DNA of 64,000 nucleotides from Dastarcus helophoroides (lineage: Eukaryota; Arthropoda; Insecta; Coleoptera; Bothrideridae): the NCBI GenBank assembly GCA_028583605.1, contig CM053325.1:37065435-37129434 (forward strand), read 5' to 3'. Each line of letters begins with the position of its first letter. The first letter of the stretch is position 1. Of the stretch, positions 46,600 through 57,760 are shown piece by piece. The position numbers and the translations under genes were made by a program. Below the pieces are notes generated by a model. That model had not been told where the DNA came from. It did no database searches and saw only the letters and a list, made by a program, of their open reading frames with translations.

Positions 46600-46860
46600 A
46601 ATGCACTTTATGAATTATAAATGTAAGCTCTAGGGATTAGTCGTAATTAATTGTCAATCCAATAACACACAATTTACTTAACACACACTTTATTGGTCTC
46701 GTCTACACATGATCTCGAAATCTACTCGGCTCATTCTCAACTGCCTTCCCCTTGTTCCTTCACGTGGCTCAAGGTCACGGGTTTTTATAGGGAACACAAT
46801 GGCGGGTTTCCTAATGCTAACATAAATACTAATGCATTTTATGAATTATAAGCACTAATT
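46600..46860 (-). mobile_element. LTR-like fragment, possibly a solo LTR of another Gypsy family
   Basis: The segment CACACTTTATTGG...GGGTTTTTATAGGGA has the same order of signals, on the minus strand, as the Gypsy LTRs in this window: a TATA-like box, then an AATAAAGTG polyadenylation block. No sequence identity beyond that is clear. A 17-base direct repeat (TGCA.TTTATGAATTATA) lies at about 46601 and 46832, longer than a normal target duplication. Confidence 0.35.
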
Positions 46861-47823
46861 AACTAACTAAGTAGAAAAGTAAAGAGTTTCAAAAGAAACT
46901 TGTGAATGTAAACAATGTCGAAAATGCAAATTAAAAATTTAAAGTTTAAAACTAAAATTTTTGGAAAAAATTTCAAGAATTTCATTGTTTTAACTTGCAT
47001 TTTAAAGTTTTATTAAAATATTGAAAATTTAGACACGCAATTTTAAAAACAAATTCAGCCATGTAAAAGAAAGCATGAATTTAATATTTTGATGAACAAT
47101 GTTTAAAAGTTTCTGAAGAAAAACTTGCAAATTGACTCTTCAAATTATTACAAAAATATACAGGGTGGCGCAATTGAACTATCAACTAATCAACTAACGC
47201 TAAGTCATTTTTATTTTTCATGATGTTTCATAAATGAAGTTAGTTGACAGGTCCTGCATAATATCAATTTTCCAAAAATGATATTAACAAACTCGATGCT
47301 TTAAAAGAAACTTTAAAATTTAACTACAAAATCTTTAGAAGGGATTAAAAATTCTGAGCCATCCTGCCCCACCATGTCGTAAGTCAGAAAAGGTAGAAAA
47401 ATTAAAAAAAAAGTTCAAGTCGTCAATAAATATTTTTACTATGCTTAATATTTTATCAAAGCTCAATAAAAAATACCCGGTTTAAGAAACAAGTCAAAAT
47501 TTCTATTTGCAAGTCGTGGCCGCAAGTTGGCACACAAAAACAAATATAAATACTAAACCAACTAACTGCAAACATGCAAGGTCTCTTGGGGTATTCAAAT
47601 TAATCGAATTACGCGGTATCATATCCTTATCATTATCTTCTAATCTCCATGTGGAGTCAGGAATATTTTCCTTCTTTACCGCGCTGTTATGTTTATGAAC
47701 TTTTCTACCTCACTTATTTATTGTCGGCCTTTTTGAGATTCAGAACTTCCATGTCTGCCTTTTTGAATAGCAGACTTTACTTGTTAGACCACGGTAGAAG
47801 CCTTCAAAAACGATAAAAAGTGA
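46861..47823. other. Noncoding stretch with A-polar repeat and LINE B-like 3' UTR trace
   Basis: 47700-47800 shows a diverged match to 50125-50225 (shared CTTCCATGTCTG, CAGA.TTTAC). That makes it a possible second 3' UTR fragment of the LINE that starts near 55600. Otherwise no gene. Confidence 0.4.
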
Positions 47824-50097
47824 AAAAAAATTATAGTAAGATGAAACCTATTAGAAAAGAAAGATAATGCAACAAAAATAAAAGAAAAAATAAATTACGG
47901 GCGATCTGAGGTCGGGAAGGGGTAGGGGGTTAGATTTTAAGGGTAAAAAACGGTTTTTCTCGATTTTTGGCAAAACTACAAATCCTATGGAAAAAAGTTA
48001 AAGTAGGTAATAAGAAGATCTACAACTTTTGTATTTACACTTTTTAAACATAACCTCAAAATTCACGTGAAAAATTTAAAAAACCAGGTTTCTGGTTTTT
48101 TATTATCTTTTTAAAAAAAAATGTCCACGAAATTTGGTGAAAACTTATCTTTTTATATCCCAAAGACACTGTGATTGTTTTGATTTAAAATATTTATTTT
48201 TTTCAGCTTATTTTGACCCAATATCCAAAAAGCACCCTAATATTCGATCGAAAAATCTCACATTAAAATTTTAGCTTTTTCAAAAAACTCGGTTAACTTT
48301 TTGTTCGTTGAAATGTCTTCTTTCTGATGGTGTAAAAAAAATATACATTACCATGGTAAATTTTCTAAGAAAATTCAAAAAAACGAAAAGTACTCCAATT
48401 CGAAATTTTTTTTTAATAGTTTCAAATATGAATCCGACAGAAACACCGTTGCATTTCTGCATTGTTTTTCTGGTTGCGATACAACATTTGGATTTGCCGA
48501 CAAAGGAGAGAAAAGTATCGTGAATTCATTAATAGGCGATAAAAATTTATCAAATGTGACAAATATTTTTTTTAAAACAGATGCAAACAAAGAAGATATA
48601 AAAAAATGGATTACAAATAATGAAATCTATTTATAAATGTAAAAATGATAATATTACACTAAATCAATTAGGATTTCAAAAATATCAATTAGCAAAAATT
48701 AATCGTCTTTTATATTGGCAGATCTCCCACCCACAGAAGGTGCAGCAGAACAACATTGTTACAGGGCATATTATCAGCTTCAAACTTGGCTGGGTAACGA
48801 ACTGACAGCAACAGATTGGGGCTGGAAGCAACATCTACGGGGCATTATGCTTAAATTTACAGAAAAAGAATTAATTCCAGACATATTGCTGAAAACTATT
48901 TGCTGCAGCTGTGAAACTGGATGCAATAGTTTAAAATGTGGCTGCCGAAAACATGGTTTAAAATGCACAAATGTATGTTCAAATTGTCATGGTTCTGAAA
49001 AATGCGCTAATGTGGTAGAAGAAACCTACGAGGAAGTTAATGATCTACATGAAATTGTGGATGAAAAACCAGTGCAAACTAGAAATGATGTTGGAGACGA
49101 AGACGATGATGGTCTTGAAGACTTCAAAGATCTAGTAGAATCGGAAAGGTGTGCTGAATCTAACGATGAAGAAATACCATCAAAGAGACAAAAACTGATG
49201 GTTAAGTGATTAAAATTGAAGTCAATGTTTTGATAAATAAAAAGAATAATTTTCTATGATGTAAATGTAATGAGAATTTAAAAAATAAACTTTTTTTACT
49301 GAGAACAATAGCTACAGTCATATTTTTTAGATTAAATTCCCTTAAAATTCAATCTTTAATATTTATGATTTTTGCAATCTTTATGTTTTTTTGGGTTTGT
49401 ATTTTTTTTGTTTATCAATGTAAAATGTAATCCTACGTTTTTTGACTAATTAAAGTATAAATTTTAACAAATAGCTCAAAATTGTACATACAGATAAAAA
49501 AAAATTTCGAATTGGAGTACCTTTGGTTTTTTTGAATTTTCTTAGAAGATTTACCATAATAATGTATATTTTTTACGCCGTCAGTAAATAGACATTTTAG
49601 CAAACAAAACGCCTACCGAGTTTTTTAAAAAAGCTAAAATTTTAACGTGAGATTTTTCGATTGAAAATTAGGGTGCTTTTTCGATATTGAGTGAAAATAA
49701 GGTGAAAAAATAAATATTTTAAATTAAAACAATTACAGTGTCTTTGGGATATAAAAAGATAAGTTTTCACCAGATTTCGTGGAAAAAACTTTTTTTCACA
49801 AAAGATAAAAATAAAAAAACAGAAACCCGGTTTTTTCCATTTTTCAAATGAATTTTGAGGTTGTGTTAAAAAAGTGTAAATACAAAAGTTGTAGATCTTC
49901 TTATTACCTACAACTTTGCTTTCAAACTTTTTTCCATAGGATTTGTAGTTTTGCCAGAAATCGAGATAAACCGTTTCTTACCCAAAAAATCTCACCCCCT
50001 ACCCCTTTGCGACCTCAGATCGCCGATAATTTATTTTTCCTTTTCTTTTTAATGCATTATCTTTCTTTTCTAATAGGTTTCATCCTACTATAATTTT
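47824..50097. mobile_element. Long-inverted-repeat element carrying a GCDTT/CXC gene
   Basis: 47824-48413 (about 590 bases) is the reverse complement of about 49497-50097 with good conservation. Matching blocks include GATGAAACCTATTAGAAAAG, CGATCTGAGGTCG, GAAGATCTACAACTTTTGTA, CCCAAAGACACTGTGATTGT on the left and their complements on the right. Between the arms lies about 1.08 kb with a plus-strand gene in three frames. Terminal duplications were not found. The layout resembles a DNA transposon with long terminal inverted repeats, but the gene is not a known transposase. Confidence 0.85.
48415..49209 (+). pseudogene. GCDTT-domain / CXC (tesmin-like) protein, frame-shifted
   Basis: Three frames give one protein family in order. 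48415-48636 reads TVAFLHCFSGCDTTFGFADK then GEKS, the GCDTT motif of many uncharacterised arthropod proteins. 48620-48721 reads LNQLGFQKYQLAKINRL. 48715-49209 reads LPPTEGAAEQHCYRAYYQLQ and WLGNELTATDWGW, then CCSCETGCNSLKCGCRKHGL and CTNVCSNCHG, a Cys-rich CXC/tesmin-like metal-binding segment. An acidic tail ends in KRQKLMVK, possibly a nuclear signal. Two frameshifts break it, and the N-terminal part expected before GCDTT is missing because the left arm begins there. From family knowledge, the GCDTT part is often associated with repeated or element-like genes. The function is unknown. Confidence 0.85.
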
Positions 50098-50398
50098 TTT
50101 TGGTTCCAAAAATTATCTACCTTGGACTATGTCCGCTTTTTCCGGTTGTTGCTCTTTTGCCTCTCCTAAGATTAAGACCTTCCATGTCTGGCTCTCATGT
50201 ATTACAGATTTTACATATCTTCCTGTATTGTTTTTCTTTCGGTTACTAATTATATAACTATGTCCTCGGGGAAACCACAGTAAAAGTCGAGATTAATAGA
50301 CTAGGCTATCTTCTTAAAACTATCCTAGGTCTTTTAAATCTTAGGTAATTTTACCGTGCATAATCCACTACTTTCCTAAAGAGTCAATTTGTGTGTAT

Positions 50399-50662
50399 TT
50401 ATGCCTTATCGAACTCTATTTTTGCGGCTTTCGTTATCTCTTTTTCTATCGTTTCGGTTTGTAGGTCTTTATGAAGTCTCCTATTGGTTACAAACCAGGG
50501 AGCGTTGGCTATCATCCTAAGCATTGTATTTTGTACTCTTTGCAGTGTATTTGTGTTAGATTTTGCTGTCATTACGTCATTATTAATTGTATAGCTGCTT
50601 TGTACAGAGTGAGCAAAACTCGATGTCTCGGCGCTATTATAAGAAAAGTAAAGATGATGCAA
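50399..50662 (-). pseudogene. LINE B: C-terminus of ORF2
   Basis: The minus frame contains TLQRVQNTMLRMIANAPWFV and TNRRLHKDLQ. This is the Jockey-clade C-terminal signature (IQR-QN--LR-I-NAPWYV-N--LH-DL). It is separated from the RT by the nested fold-back. Confidence 0.92.
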
Positions 50663-50696
50663 GAAATTTAAATAAAGATTCTTACGCTGGAATAAA

Positions 50697-51987
50697 TTAG
50701 GTCCATTTTAAGCTAAATCTGCATACTTTTCCAGATTTGGAAACCAAAGCAATGACTTCATTGATTTTTTTTTTGCAGAACTATACCTATATTTTATCAC
50801 ATTTAAAAAGAACTAATTTTTCTAAACAAATTTTGTGAACAAAAAAATTTGTCCCAATTGGTACTATTTAATCAAACAACCTTTGGAGACAAATCTATTA
50901 AATATTCGTAAGTTTGAAATAACATGTTGGAGGTATCTCAGAGAGTATTTACCTGCTCTTCTGACGTTCTTTTGAAATTTCCCATAAACTAATAAATAAT
51001 ACAAGGTAAATCAGAAAGAATTGGCCAATGCAAAACTGGAGATACTAGACATTAAAATATTACGATTGAGCTCAACATGCCTTATACTAATGTGACTGGT
51101 TTAAGAGATACGGGGCCTTCAAAGCTTGAATTTTATTCTGAAACTTTTCAATAATTGAGAAAGTTTTGGTGTTGTAAATTTAATATTCAAAAATCATAAA
51201 AAAATACATTGAAACTTTTAAATCAAAATATCCTAAAAACCGTTGGCTTTAGACGACCTAAGCAAGAGTACCTTTCCTTTGTAAAATTGATCGTTCTTTT
51301 ATATTGTCTACTTGTTTTCAGTATACCTCAACAGATAAAAAAAAATGTGTTTTAATTTACGTAAATGATTATGTGAAACTAGCGCCCTCTGGTAGTAACG
51401 TCAATATAAACTCAAAATTCGTAATTCCCACACCAAAAAACATAAAACTCCCAAATATTAAATTTATAGAATCAAAACTTTCTCAATTATTAAAAACTTT
51501 TAGAATTAAATTTAAACTTTCAACGCCTTGTATCTCTTAAGTCAGCCACATTGGTATAAGACATGTTGAGCTTAATCGTAATATTTTGGTGTCTAGTATC
51601 TCGAATTTAGCGTTGTCCCTTTCTTTCTGACTTACCCTGTATATCATTTACGTGAATGTTTTTTAAAGTCAAATGGCAACAAAAAATGTTTGTCAACCAT
51701 TAGTTCAATTATTGACTTTAATTTTTGATTTATGTCATTTCCAAAGGCTGCTTGTTTAAATCGTACTAATTACGAATTTTTGATAATATTCTTCTTTTAC
51801 AATAAAATTGCTTATAACTTTTTAGCCAAAAAAAAAAAACAAAATTTGTTTGGAAAAATCAGCTCTTTTTGAATATGCAAAATTACAGGTATGTTTCTGG
51901 AAAAAAAGTTCGGTGACGTCATTACTTTGGTTTCCAGATCTGGAAAAATATGCCAACTTTACCTAAAATGGACCTTAATTAATCCAA
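50697..51987. mobile_element. Fold-back element nested in LINE B (PIF/Harbinger-like ends)
   Basis: The outer ends are GGTCCATTTTA (left) and TAAAATGGACC (right), each next to TTA, the 3-bp target site typical of PIF/Harbinger elements. Arms of about 490-530 bases are inverted copies. They share TTTCCAGAT.TGGAAACCAAAG, AAATTTTGT, GAGATACTAGACA, AATATTACGATTGAGCTCAA, ATGCCTTATACTAATGTG and AATAATTGAGAAAGTTTTG. The central loop (about 51190-51450) is short and has no transposase motif. Insertion into LINE B means it is younger than that LINE copy. Confidence 0.85.
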
Positions 51988-52386
51988 TTTAAGAACCTGT
52001 TTTCAGATTTCCTATATCGCTTTTCCTTGTCTTATAATAGAGCTGAGACATCGAGTTTCGCTCACCTTGTACACTAGTCGTTTATTTCTCAGAGTAAGAC
52101 AGCTTTTTCTGCAAAGTAGAAAGTAGATTCTTGTTCTTGGCGTCATTCTTTTCTTATTAGCGTATTCCATGTATTTCCTAAGGGTGAGTTTTTTTATCTA
52201 AAATTATTCCTAGATATTTTGCATCTTCTGTCCACGGAACTTCTTCGTAAAAAATATTTCAATTTCCTTCTTGTCATGTATGTGGCTGCACTTTTGTCTC
52301 CATTGTATTCAATATGCCATTTTTTAAATGATTCTTCCATTTAAAGCTGTGCTTTCTGCCACCTTCTAACTATTATTTCATGTCTT

Positions 52387-52700
52387 GTGGCCTTAGCTAG
52401 AATCGCTGGATCATCTGCATACAGCGCTATCTTGTCTCCGTTTGGCTTGAGAATGTCCTGCATGTATATGTTAAATAGAGTGGAAAACCTTGTGGTACCT
52501 TCTCTCATCTGGTATTATTACGTCCAGTTTTACTTCAAAATTTTCTATTCTCCAGGTGGGATTGCATTATCCCTAATAATTTGGGATTGATATTTACTCG
52601 GTGCATTTTGTTTAATAGTTCTTTGTGTCAGTATTTATCAAAAGCTTTGGCAACATCTAAATAGACAAACACTGTGGACTGTTCGTCATTAAATTCTTGT
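52387..52700 (-). pseudogene. LINE B: reverse transcriptase core
   Basis: Read on the minus strand, with frame changes, the sequence gives KAFDKY then HKELLNKMHRVNINPKLLGI (RT motif A region, near 52650-52570). Further on comes GDKIALYADDPAILAKA (YADD box, near 52440-52390). A stop replaces the usual Trp after KAFDKY. The plus-strand 67-codon frame over this region is a shadow. Confidence 0.88.
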
Positions 52701-53360
52701 GCAACTTCTTTGGTCAACCTCAATGCCTGTTGTGTGGAGCTGTGTTCCGGTCAGAATAAGAATTTTTCTTCCGGTATTACTGCTAACCTTTCCAAATCTT
52801 GATGCAATCTTAAGCAGATTATTTTTTTTTGACACTTCACTTTCAATTTCTTGATATTTTCAATTTTTTTCTGAAAGATTTTTTATTGTCAGGTTTGGGA
52901 TTCGATCTCTTCCTTGTGCTTATTTCTTCGCCATGTTTTTGATTACCGTTTTAATTTCTTCTACATTCGTTTCCCTTACTGGCTCCCCATCTTCATTTTT
53001 TTTGCTTTTTTTAAAAGCCTGTTTACTTGTCTTATTTGCTCTCCATTAAAATTTGTATAGCTAGGCAGGCATTGCTCTTCCAAGTGATTAGTCAGAGTTT
53101 CTACTTTCTCTTTTGGAGTATACACAGTTTCTCATTGAATATGCATACGGGTGTTTGAATTCATTCCTTTTTTTGTATTTTGAGTAGTTGCGAAAGGAAG
53201 TAATCTTGTACGGATAATTCTTCTAGTTTTCTATCCCTTTCTGCGTTTCTCTGTCGCTCTAAGGCCTACCTTGATGCAGTCTGTGCTCTATTCATATTTC
53301 TACTGTCTAAGGGATTAAGTGTCCTTTGATATGTCTTCTTTAATTTGTTCTTCACTCTTG

Positions 53361-53561
53361 CTAGTTTTTTTTTATATGGCGATTATTTCTCCTATGATCT
53401 TGTATTTTTTCATACGTCACTGCGCTGACAGAATTTAGAATATTTTGCTGCGTCTTTTTATCGTTTCTTTTCAGTTTGTTGGTATTTAATATCTCCTCTA
53501 TTCTTGTCGACTTTTTTTCAAGATACCTTTTGTATCTTAACCAGTTAGTTCTTTTAACCAT
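53361..53561 (-). pseudogene. LINE B: region between endonuclease and RT
   Basis: The minus frame begins MVKRTNWLRYKRYLEKKSTR and is Lys/Arg-rich, matching the linker before RT in Jockey-type ORF2. It has no catalytic residues of its own. Confidence 0.6.
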
Positions 53562-53755
53562 TGTTGTTCTTCCAATAAGCCTTCATCTCCTATTTGTATG
53601 AATATCGGATTATGATCTGAGCTTAGTTGAAATTTTTCATCTATTTCCATATTTGTAGAAATGTCCCTATCCAGTATGTCTGGTCATCTTGTGGCCATTA
53701 TGTGTTGGTTTTTTGAGAGCCAAAATACCTATGCCATTTTGCCTGACATATCTGT

Positions 53756-54165
53756 TCAATGCTGTGCCTTTGATATTACTTGTTTTGCAATTCCATTGCG
53801 AATGTTTAAGTTAAGATCTCCTGCTCTTAACGTTGCTTCATTTGCAGTGAATATTTTTTCAAAATCTTCTCTAAGAAATTCTTCATTCGGTGAAATGTAG
53901 TCCGACGCTATTCTCATTTCTATGTTATGTTTCATTTTAATTGTCAGCACATTATACTCTAACAATAAGTGACTTTCCGGCTGCTCTAGAATAAAATGAT
54001 CTAGATTTTTTTTTACTAGAATTGCTGTCTTTCCTCCTCCCTTATCTCTATCTGCTCTATAAATTGTATAATTTGACATTTTCTTCTTGTCGGTCCCGTT
54101 TAGTTTCCCTTAGAAAAGATAAATCCACATTGTGCTCTATTATAAATTGCTTCAATTCCAATATC
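53756..54165 (-). pseudogene. LINE B: apurinic-type endonuclease domain
   Basis: A minus frame near 54165-54085 reads ILELKQFIIEHNVDLSFLRE then TKR, which corresponds to the catalytic-Glu strand (usually -LQET). After a shift, 53756-54079 reads NYTIYRADRDKGGGKTAILV and later SDYISPNEEF and AGDLNLN (the GDLN motif). These are standard steps of the LINE endonuclease that nicks the target. Confidence 0.88.
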
Positions 54166-54176
54166 TTGTTTGTAAT

Positions 54177-54485
54177 CTAGTCGTTGTTTCTGGCTACCCT
54201 CTTCAGGCAGTTAGCTTCTGTTAAATGTAAGCCGTTTTGGACGACTAAATGCAACAGTTTTTGCATCTTTTCCATTAAGTTTTTCACTTTATTTGACGTC
54301 GCTTCTACGTTGTTGCATTGCATTATCATCTTGCATAAAATAAGGCGAATTTCAAATTTTTTTCTAGCAATTTTTTCTGTTTTTTCGGTTTTCTTTGTTT
54401 TCGTTAGGTAAGCGTAGCTTGCTCCTTCGGTTAGCTTTTTTTGAACAGTAATCCTACTGTTCTTAACTTGGGTGGTGCGGGACAA
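54177..54485 (-). pseudogene. LINE B: end of ORF1 after zinc knuckles
   Basis: A Lys-rich 102-codon minus frame between the zinc knuckles and the endonuclease. It fits the basic tail of ORF1 by position. No independent domain is recognised. Confidence 0.5.
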
Positions 54486-54489
54486 TCGC

Positions 54490-55184
54490 GATAGCTTGCA
54501 GGGTGATCTCCTTTACAGTTGGCGCATTTGTCAGCTGTAACTTAAATTGATCACAGCTGCGTGAATCATGTTTCTGTCCGCAGATAACGCAGAGCGGATC
54601 TGCATGACAATTTTTCCGACTGTGCCCAAATTGCTGCCAATCGTAGCACTATTCGATGTTTTTTCTAATTTTTAGGGCTTTAACTGTGATAATCAAGCCC
54701 CAGCAGGTTTCCAAATCAAAGAACTTCTTTTCACCCCTCTTGACTTCTACAAAGACAAGTGGCATGTTTGTTCCTTGTCCCTTTTGTGCATCCTCGACAC
54801 AGTCGCGGTGTTAAATCCTTTCTTCTGTATATCCTCAGCGACTTCCTTTTCCTCAGAGAACTCAGGTAATTCTATAATAACCACCATTAGGTTTCTTTCT
54901 TGGGGCAGCGAGAATGTGTGGTATAAAATTTTTCTTTCGATTAACATTCTCACTAGGCTTCTGTAATCTTTCACGCGAGCAGGAAAGAACTTTATGCTAT
55001 CCCGATAGCCTTTGCTTTTGAATTCTGTATTCAACTCAACTTCATAAGTTTGAATACAGCTGCCCAATCTTCTAATTTTCTTAGAATAATGGGTGGAATT
55101 ATCCCATTGCCTGGTATTCTCTCTTGTTTTCTTCAACTGTCTTGATTTCAGTGACAATCGCCATCTCTGAGGACTCGCTGTCAC
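54490..55184 (-). pseudogene. LINE B: gag-like ORF1 with zinc knuckles
   Basis: The minus frame at 54747-55184 includes IKFFPARVKDYRSLVRMLIE and YHTFSLPQERNLMVVI, the RNA-binding region of Jockey ORF1. Continuing on the same strand, 54660-54530 gives CYDWQQFGHSRKNCHADPLC and CGQKHDSRSC, two or three CCHC knuckles. Stops (one just before the first knuckle) and shifts disable it. Confidence 0.88.
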
Positions 55185-55244
55185 TGGCTGAGGTGTTACT
55201 TCTCTTCTTTATTTTTCTCTCCTAAAAAATAAAAGGGTTGTGAC

Positions 55245-55592
55245 TTACGTTGTCATTTCCGTTTCCATATTTAAGGAAGTTACTCTATCCATAATTGCTA
55301 CCTCTTTTTTCTCGTTGTTTGATAGAACTTGATAGTAATTCCTTACTTCAAATTCCGTTGCTTTGTCGTTTTCCATTGTCGTCATCGTTACTTTGTTATT
55401 TTCTGATGGCTTGCTTAGCTCCATGAGAGTCACCTCAGATGCTCCTTTTTTTGGAAAGCATTTGTGATGAGTACACGCAATATCATAAGTATCATATATC
55501 ATTAGTGGTGATATGAACGATTGCGAATTCGGACGATGTACACCGAACTTCTTACTCAATTCCCCCATGAAACCCCTTTTATCTCTGTTCAC
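55245..55592 (-). pseudogene. LINE B: probable N-terminal ORF1 or 5' UTR region
   Basis: A 115-codon minus frame directly upstream of ORF1, with polar composition and no recognised domain. Position suggests it belongs to the LINE. Confidence 0.4.
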
Positions 55593-55600
55593 CCAACCTT

Positions 55601-56558
55601 TCCCAACAAGGCTTTAAAATCCAAGATCCAAATTGTACATAGCAATTTACCGGATCCCCACTTTAATGATTACAAGTTCTTTACAATATTACTTAGTATA
55701 GTTATAAATATTTTTTCATTACTGACTGTTAAAAAGTTAGAAATAATTAATTCCAATTTAAAAAAGTGAAAACAATGAATTTTAACTTAAAATAACTTAA
55801 TATTTCTAACAGAAAGCTGCCACATTAATGTCAAAGTTTTTGAAAAAAAAATAGCGAAACTTCTGACAGAAAAAACTTTAAGCTTCCCCCAACATTTTAA
55901 CAAGTTAAAAATTAAAGCTATTGGATATGAATTAAATATATAGGGTCATTCAAAATTGAATACACATATTTTAAATGCATATATTTTGGGGTCTAAATAA
56001 TACTATTTCATTCTATAAACATGTGTTCTAAAGCTAAAGCCATTGAATGTTTTATAATGAAAAATGAGTAGTGTTTAAAAAACCGGTTTTTGCAAATTTT
56101 CAAAATAATTAATCCGCAACTATAATCACAACTTGAAATAATCCATTTTTCTTGTGCAACTTACGGTAGCTGTGGCTACTGGGGGGTACATTTTAAGAAA
56201 CATGTTTACAAAAAAAAAGTCCTATTTTGGCACAAAAAATATGCTTTTAAATTATATGCATAGAATTTTTTAATCAACCTATATACTTTACTACAAATTA
56301 TCTAATTAATCAAATAATCGATTAACTGATTATTTTATTCTAAATGTTGATATAATTTGCGAATTGTCGATTAATTAAAGTTGAAATACAAAAATAATTC
56401 ATTTAATAATCAATCATTCCAAACAAACTTTTAAGTATAAGCATATTTTTCATAAATTGAACAGCTGGAAGATAACTCGGATACACTAGTTATCTGATAA
56501 ATATTATCAAAGCGTGTAAATATCTAATATCACAGTACAACAAATAAACAAACATCAT
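55601..56558. other. Noncoding spacer
   Basis: AT-rich. ATATAGGGTCATTCAAAATT near 55938 resembles the start of 63095 (ATATAAGGTGATTCTAAAAG). Both may be ends of short mariner-like repeats flanked by TA, but no second end was found. Confidence 0.4.
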
Positions 56559-56836
56559 CATATTTTCTTAGATTTTCTGTTGCAATCGTTATCTAAACTC
56601 AATTCGACTCTAACTTCGTTATTGAAGGAATTTCTTATCAACCGTCGATTGATTTTAATTTCTTTTCCATCCAAGTAGTAGCTTAAAGGTGTCATCTCGT
56701 ATTCCACTTGATCTTCGACGATAGGTGACACCAGGTTCCATTTTAACTGTCCATGATTTGCTGAAGCGAAGAAATCTTTATAATTAATTATCCCCATGAA
56801 CTGATGCCTAACATTGGAGGTGTCACCAAATAGCAC
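56559..56836 (-). CDS. Unidentified ORF or terminal exon
   Basis: The minus frame contains GIINYKDFFASANHGQLKWN, EYEMTPLSYYLDGKEIKINR and ends NDCNRKSKKI before a stop. Composition is protein-like and not transposon-like. An ATG near 56800 would give about 80 residues. A 3' splice site-like ATGTTAG just upstream (near 56816) suggests it may instead be a last exon. It lies on the same strand as, and downstream of, the SH2 gene at 58048-58943 but is not needed to complete it. No family recognised. Confidence 0.4.
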
Positions 56837-57760
56837 GGAGAGAAACCAGAAAGTTTTACTACATAAAAAAAACTTTCAAATAACATAATTTGTGCAAGAA
56901 AGCTTGGTGTTATGATACTTACTAGAAAACTTTCGGTTACAAAAAGATGTAGATGTAGGCGTGCTGTCAAATCGGCAAGGGAGCATTAAGATGCTATGAC
57001 ATGTTACAAGGAAGATGATATTAAAAGCAAGAAGATTTTAGATGTAAAAGAAAATTTCATAAGTAACTTGCGAATGAAAAAATGATATTATGAGTTGTAG
57101 ATATTATAACTCGTAAAAGTTGCTAATGTTATAACAGTAAAGTTTTTAACCGCTGAAAAAAAAAACATTACCTGTAGAAAGAAGCTTTAAAATAGCATCA
57201 TGTGTGCAAGCAGTCTTGCAGGTGTCATATTAACTACAAGGAAGTTTTTGATGCAGAAAGAAATAAACTATAGAAAAAAGAACCCTTGCACCATACCTAG
57301 AAGATTCCAAGTCTAATAAACATTGCAGCGAAGCTTTTGGCTGCAAAAGTAAAAGCCTAATATTTATACTTTTGTTTCAGTTATTACAAAAAAAATTTTT
57401 CAAATTTTGTTACCTAAGTCATCAACCTTTTACGTCTAATAACCCGACAAGAAAGCCTTCAGCTGCTGTAGCGACCCTCAGACTAAGAAAGAAGTTTCTA
57501 TATATTTCGAATACGTTATAAAATTATCAACTGCAGTAATGTTAAGTTTAAGGTAAATCTTTCCAGATGCGAGACCTGTAAAGTAAAGCCTTCAGGTGTC
57601 GTAAGATATACAAGAAAGTGTCCTTATCTTAGAAACTCTCTTTAAGCAACAAACAGGCATTATATATGAACGGTAACCATATGTACTGAAACTTTTGCAA
57701 GAGAAGAAGAAAACAAGAAAAGCTTTTGGCAACGGGATATTCTTATACTTATTGGTACCA
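56837..57760. repeat. Very degenerate periodic motif around AAGAAAGCTTTTGG
   Basis: Variants of CAAGAAAGCTT(T)GG followed by TG-rich words and CTACAAG recur at irregular spacing (near 56907, 57205, 57327, 57450, 57590 and 57718). They look like remnants of a tandem repeat. No ORF. Confidence 0.4.

Larger units (their letters stand above)
50110..55600 (-). mobile_element. Jockey-like LINE (family B), near full length but decayed and invaded
   Basis: Minus-strand order from the 5' side: an ORF1 gag-like region (55184-54747) with CCHC zinc knuckles (near 54650-54530), endonuclease (about 54150-53756), a linker (53561-53361), RT (about 52690-52400), the C-terminus (50662-50399) and a 3' UTR to about 50110. 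A 1.3 kb fold-back interrupts it at 50697-51987. Stops and frameshifts occur throughout. The 5' boundary near 55600 is estimated. Confidence 0.9.
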
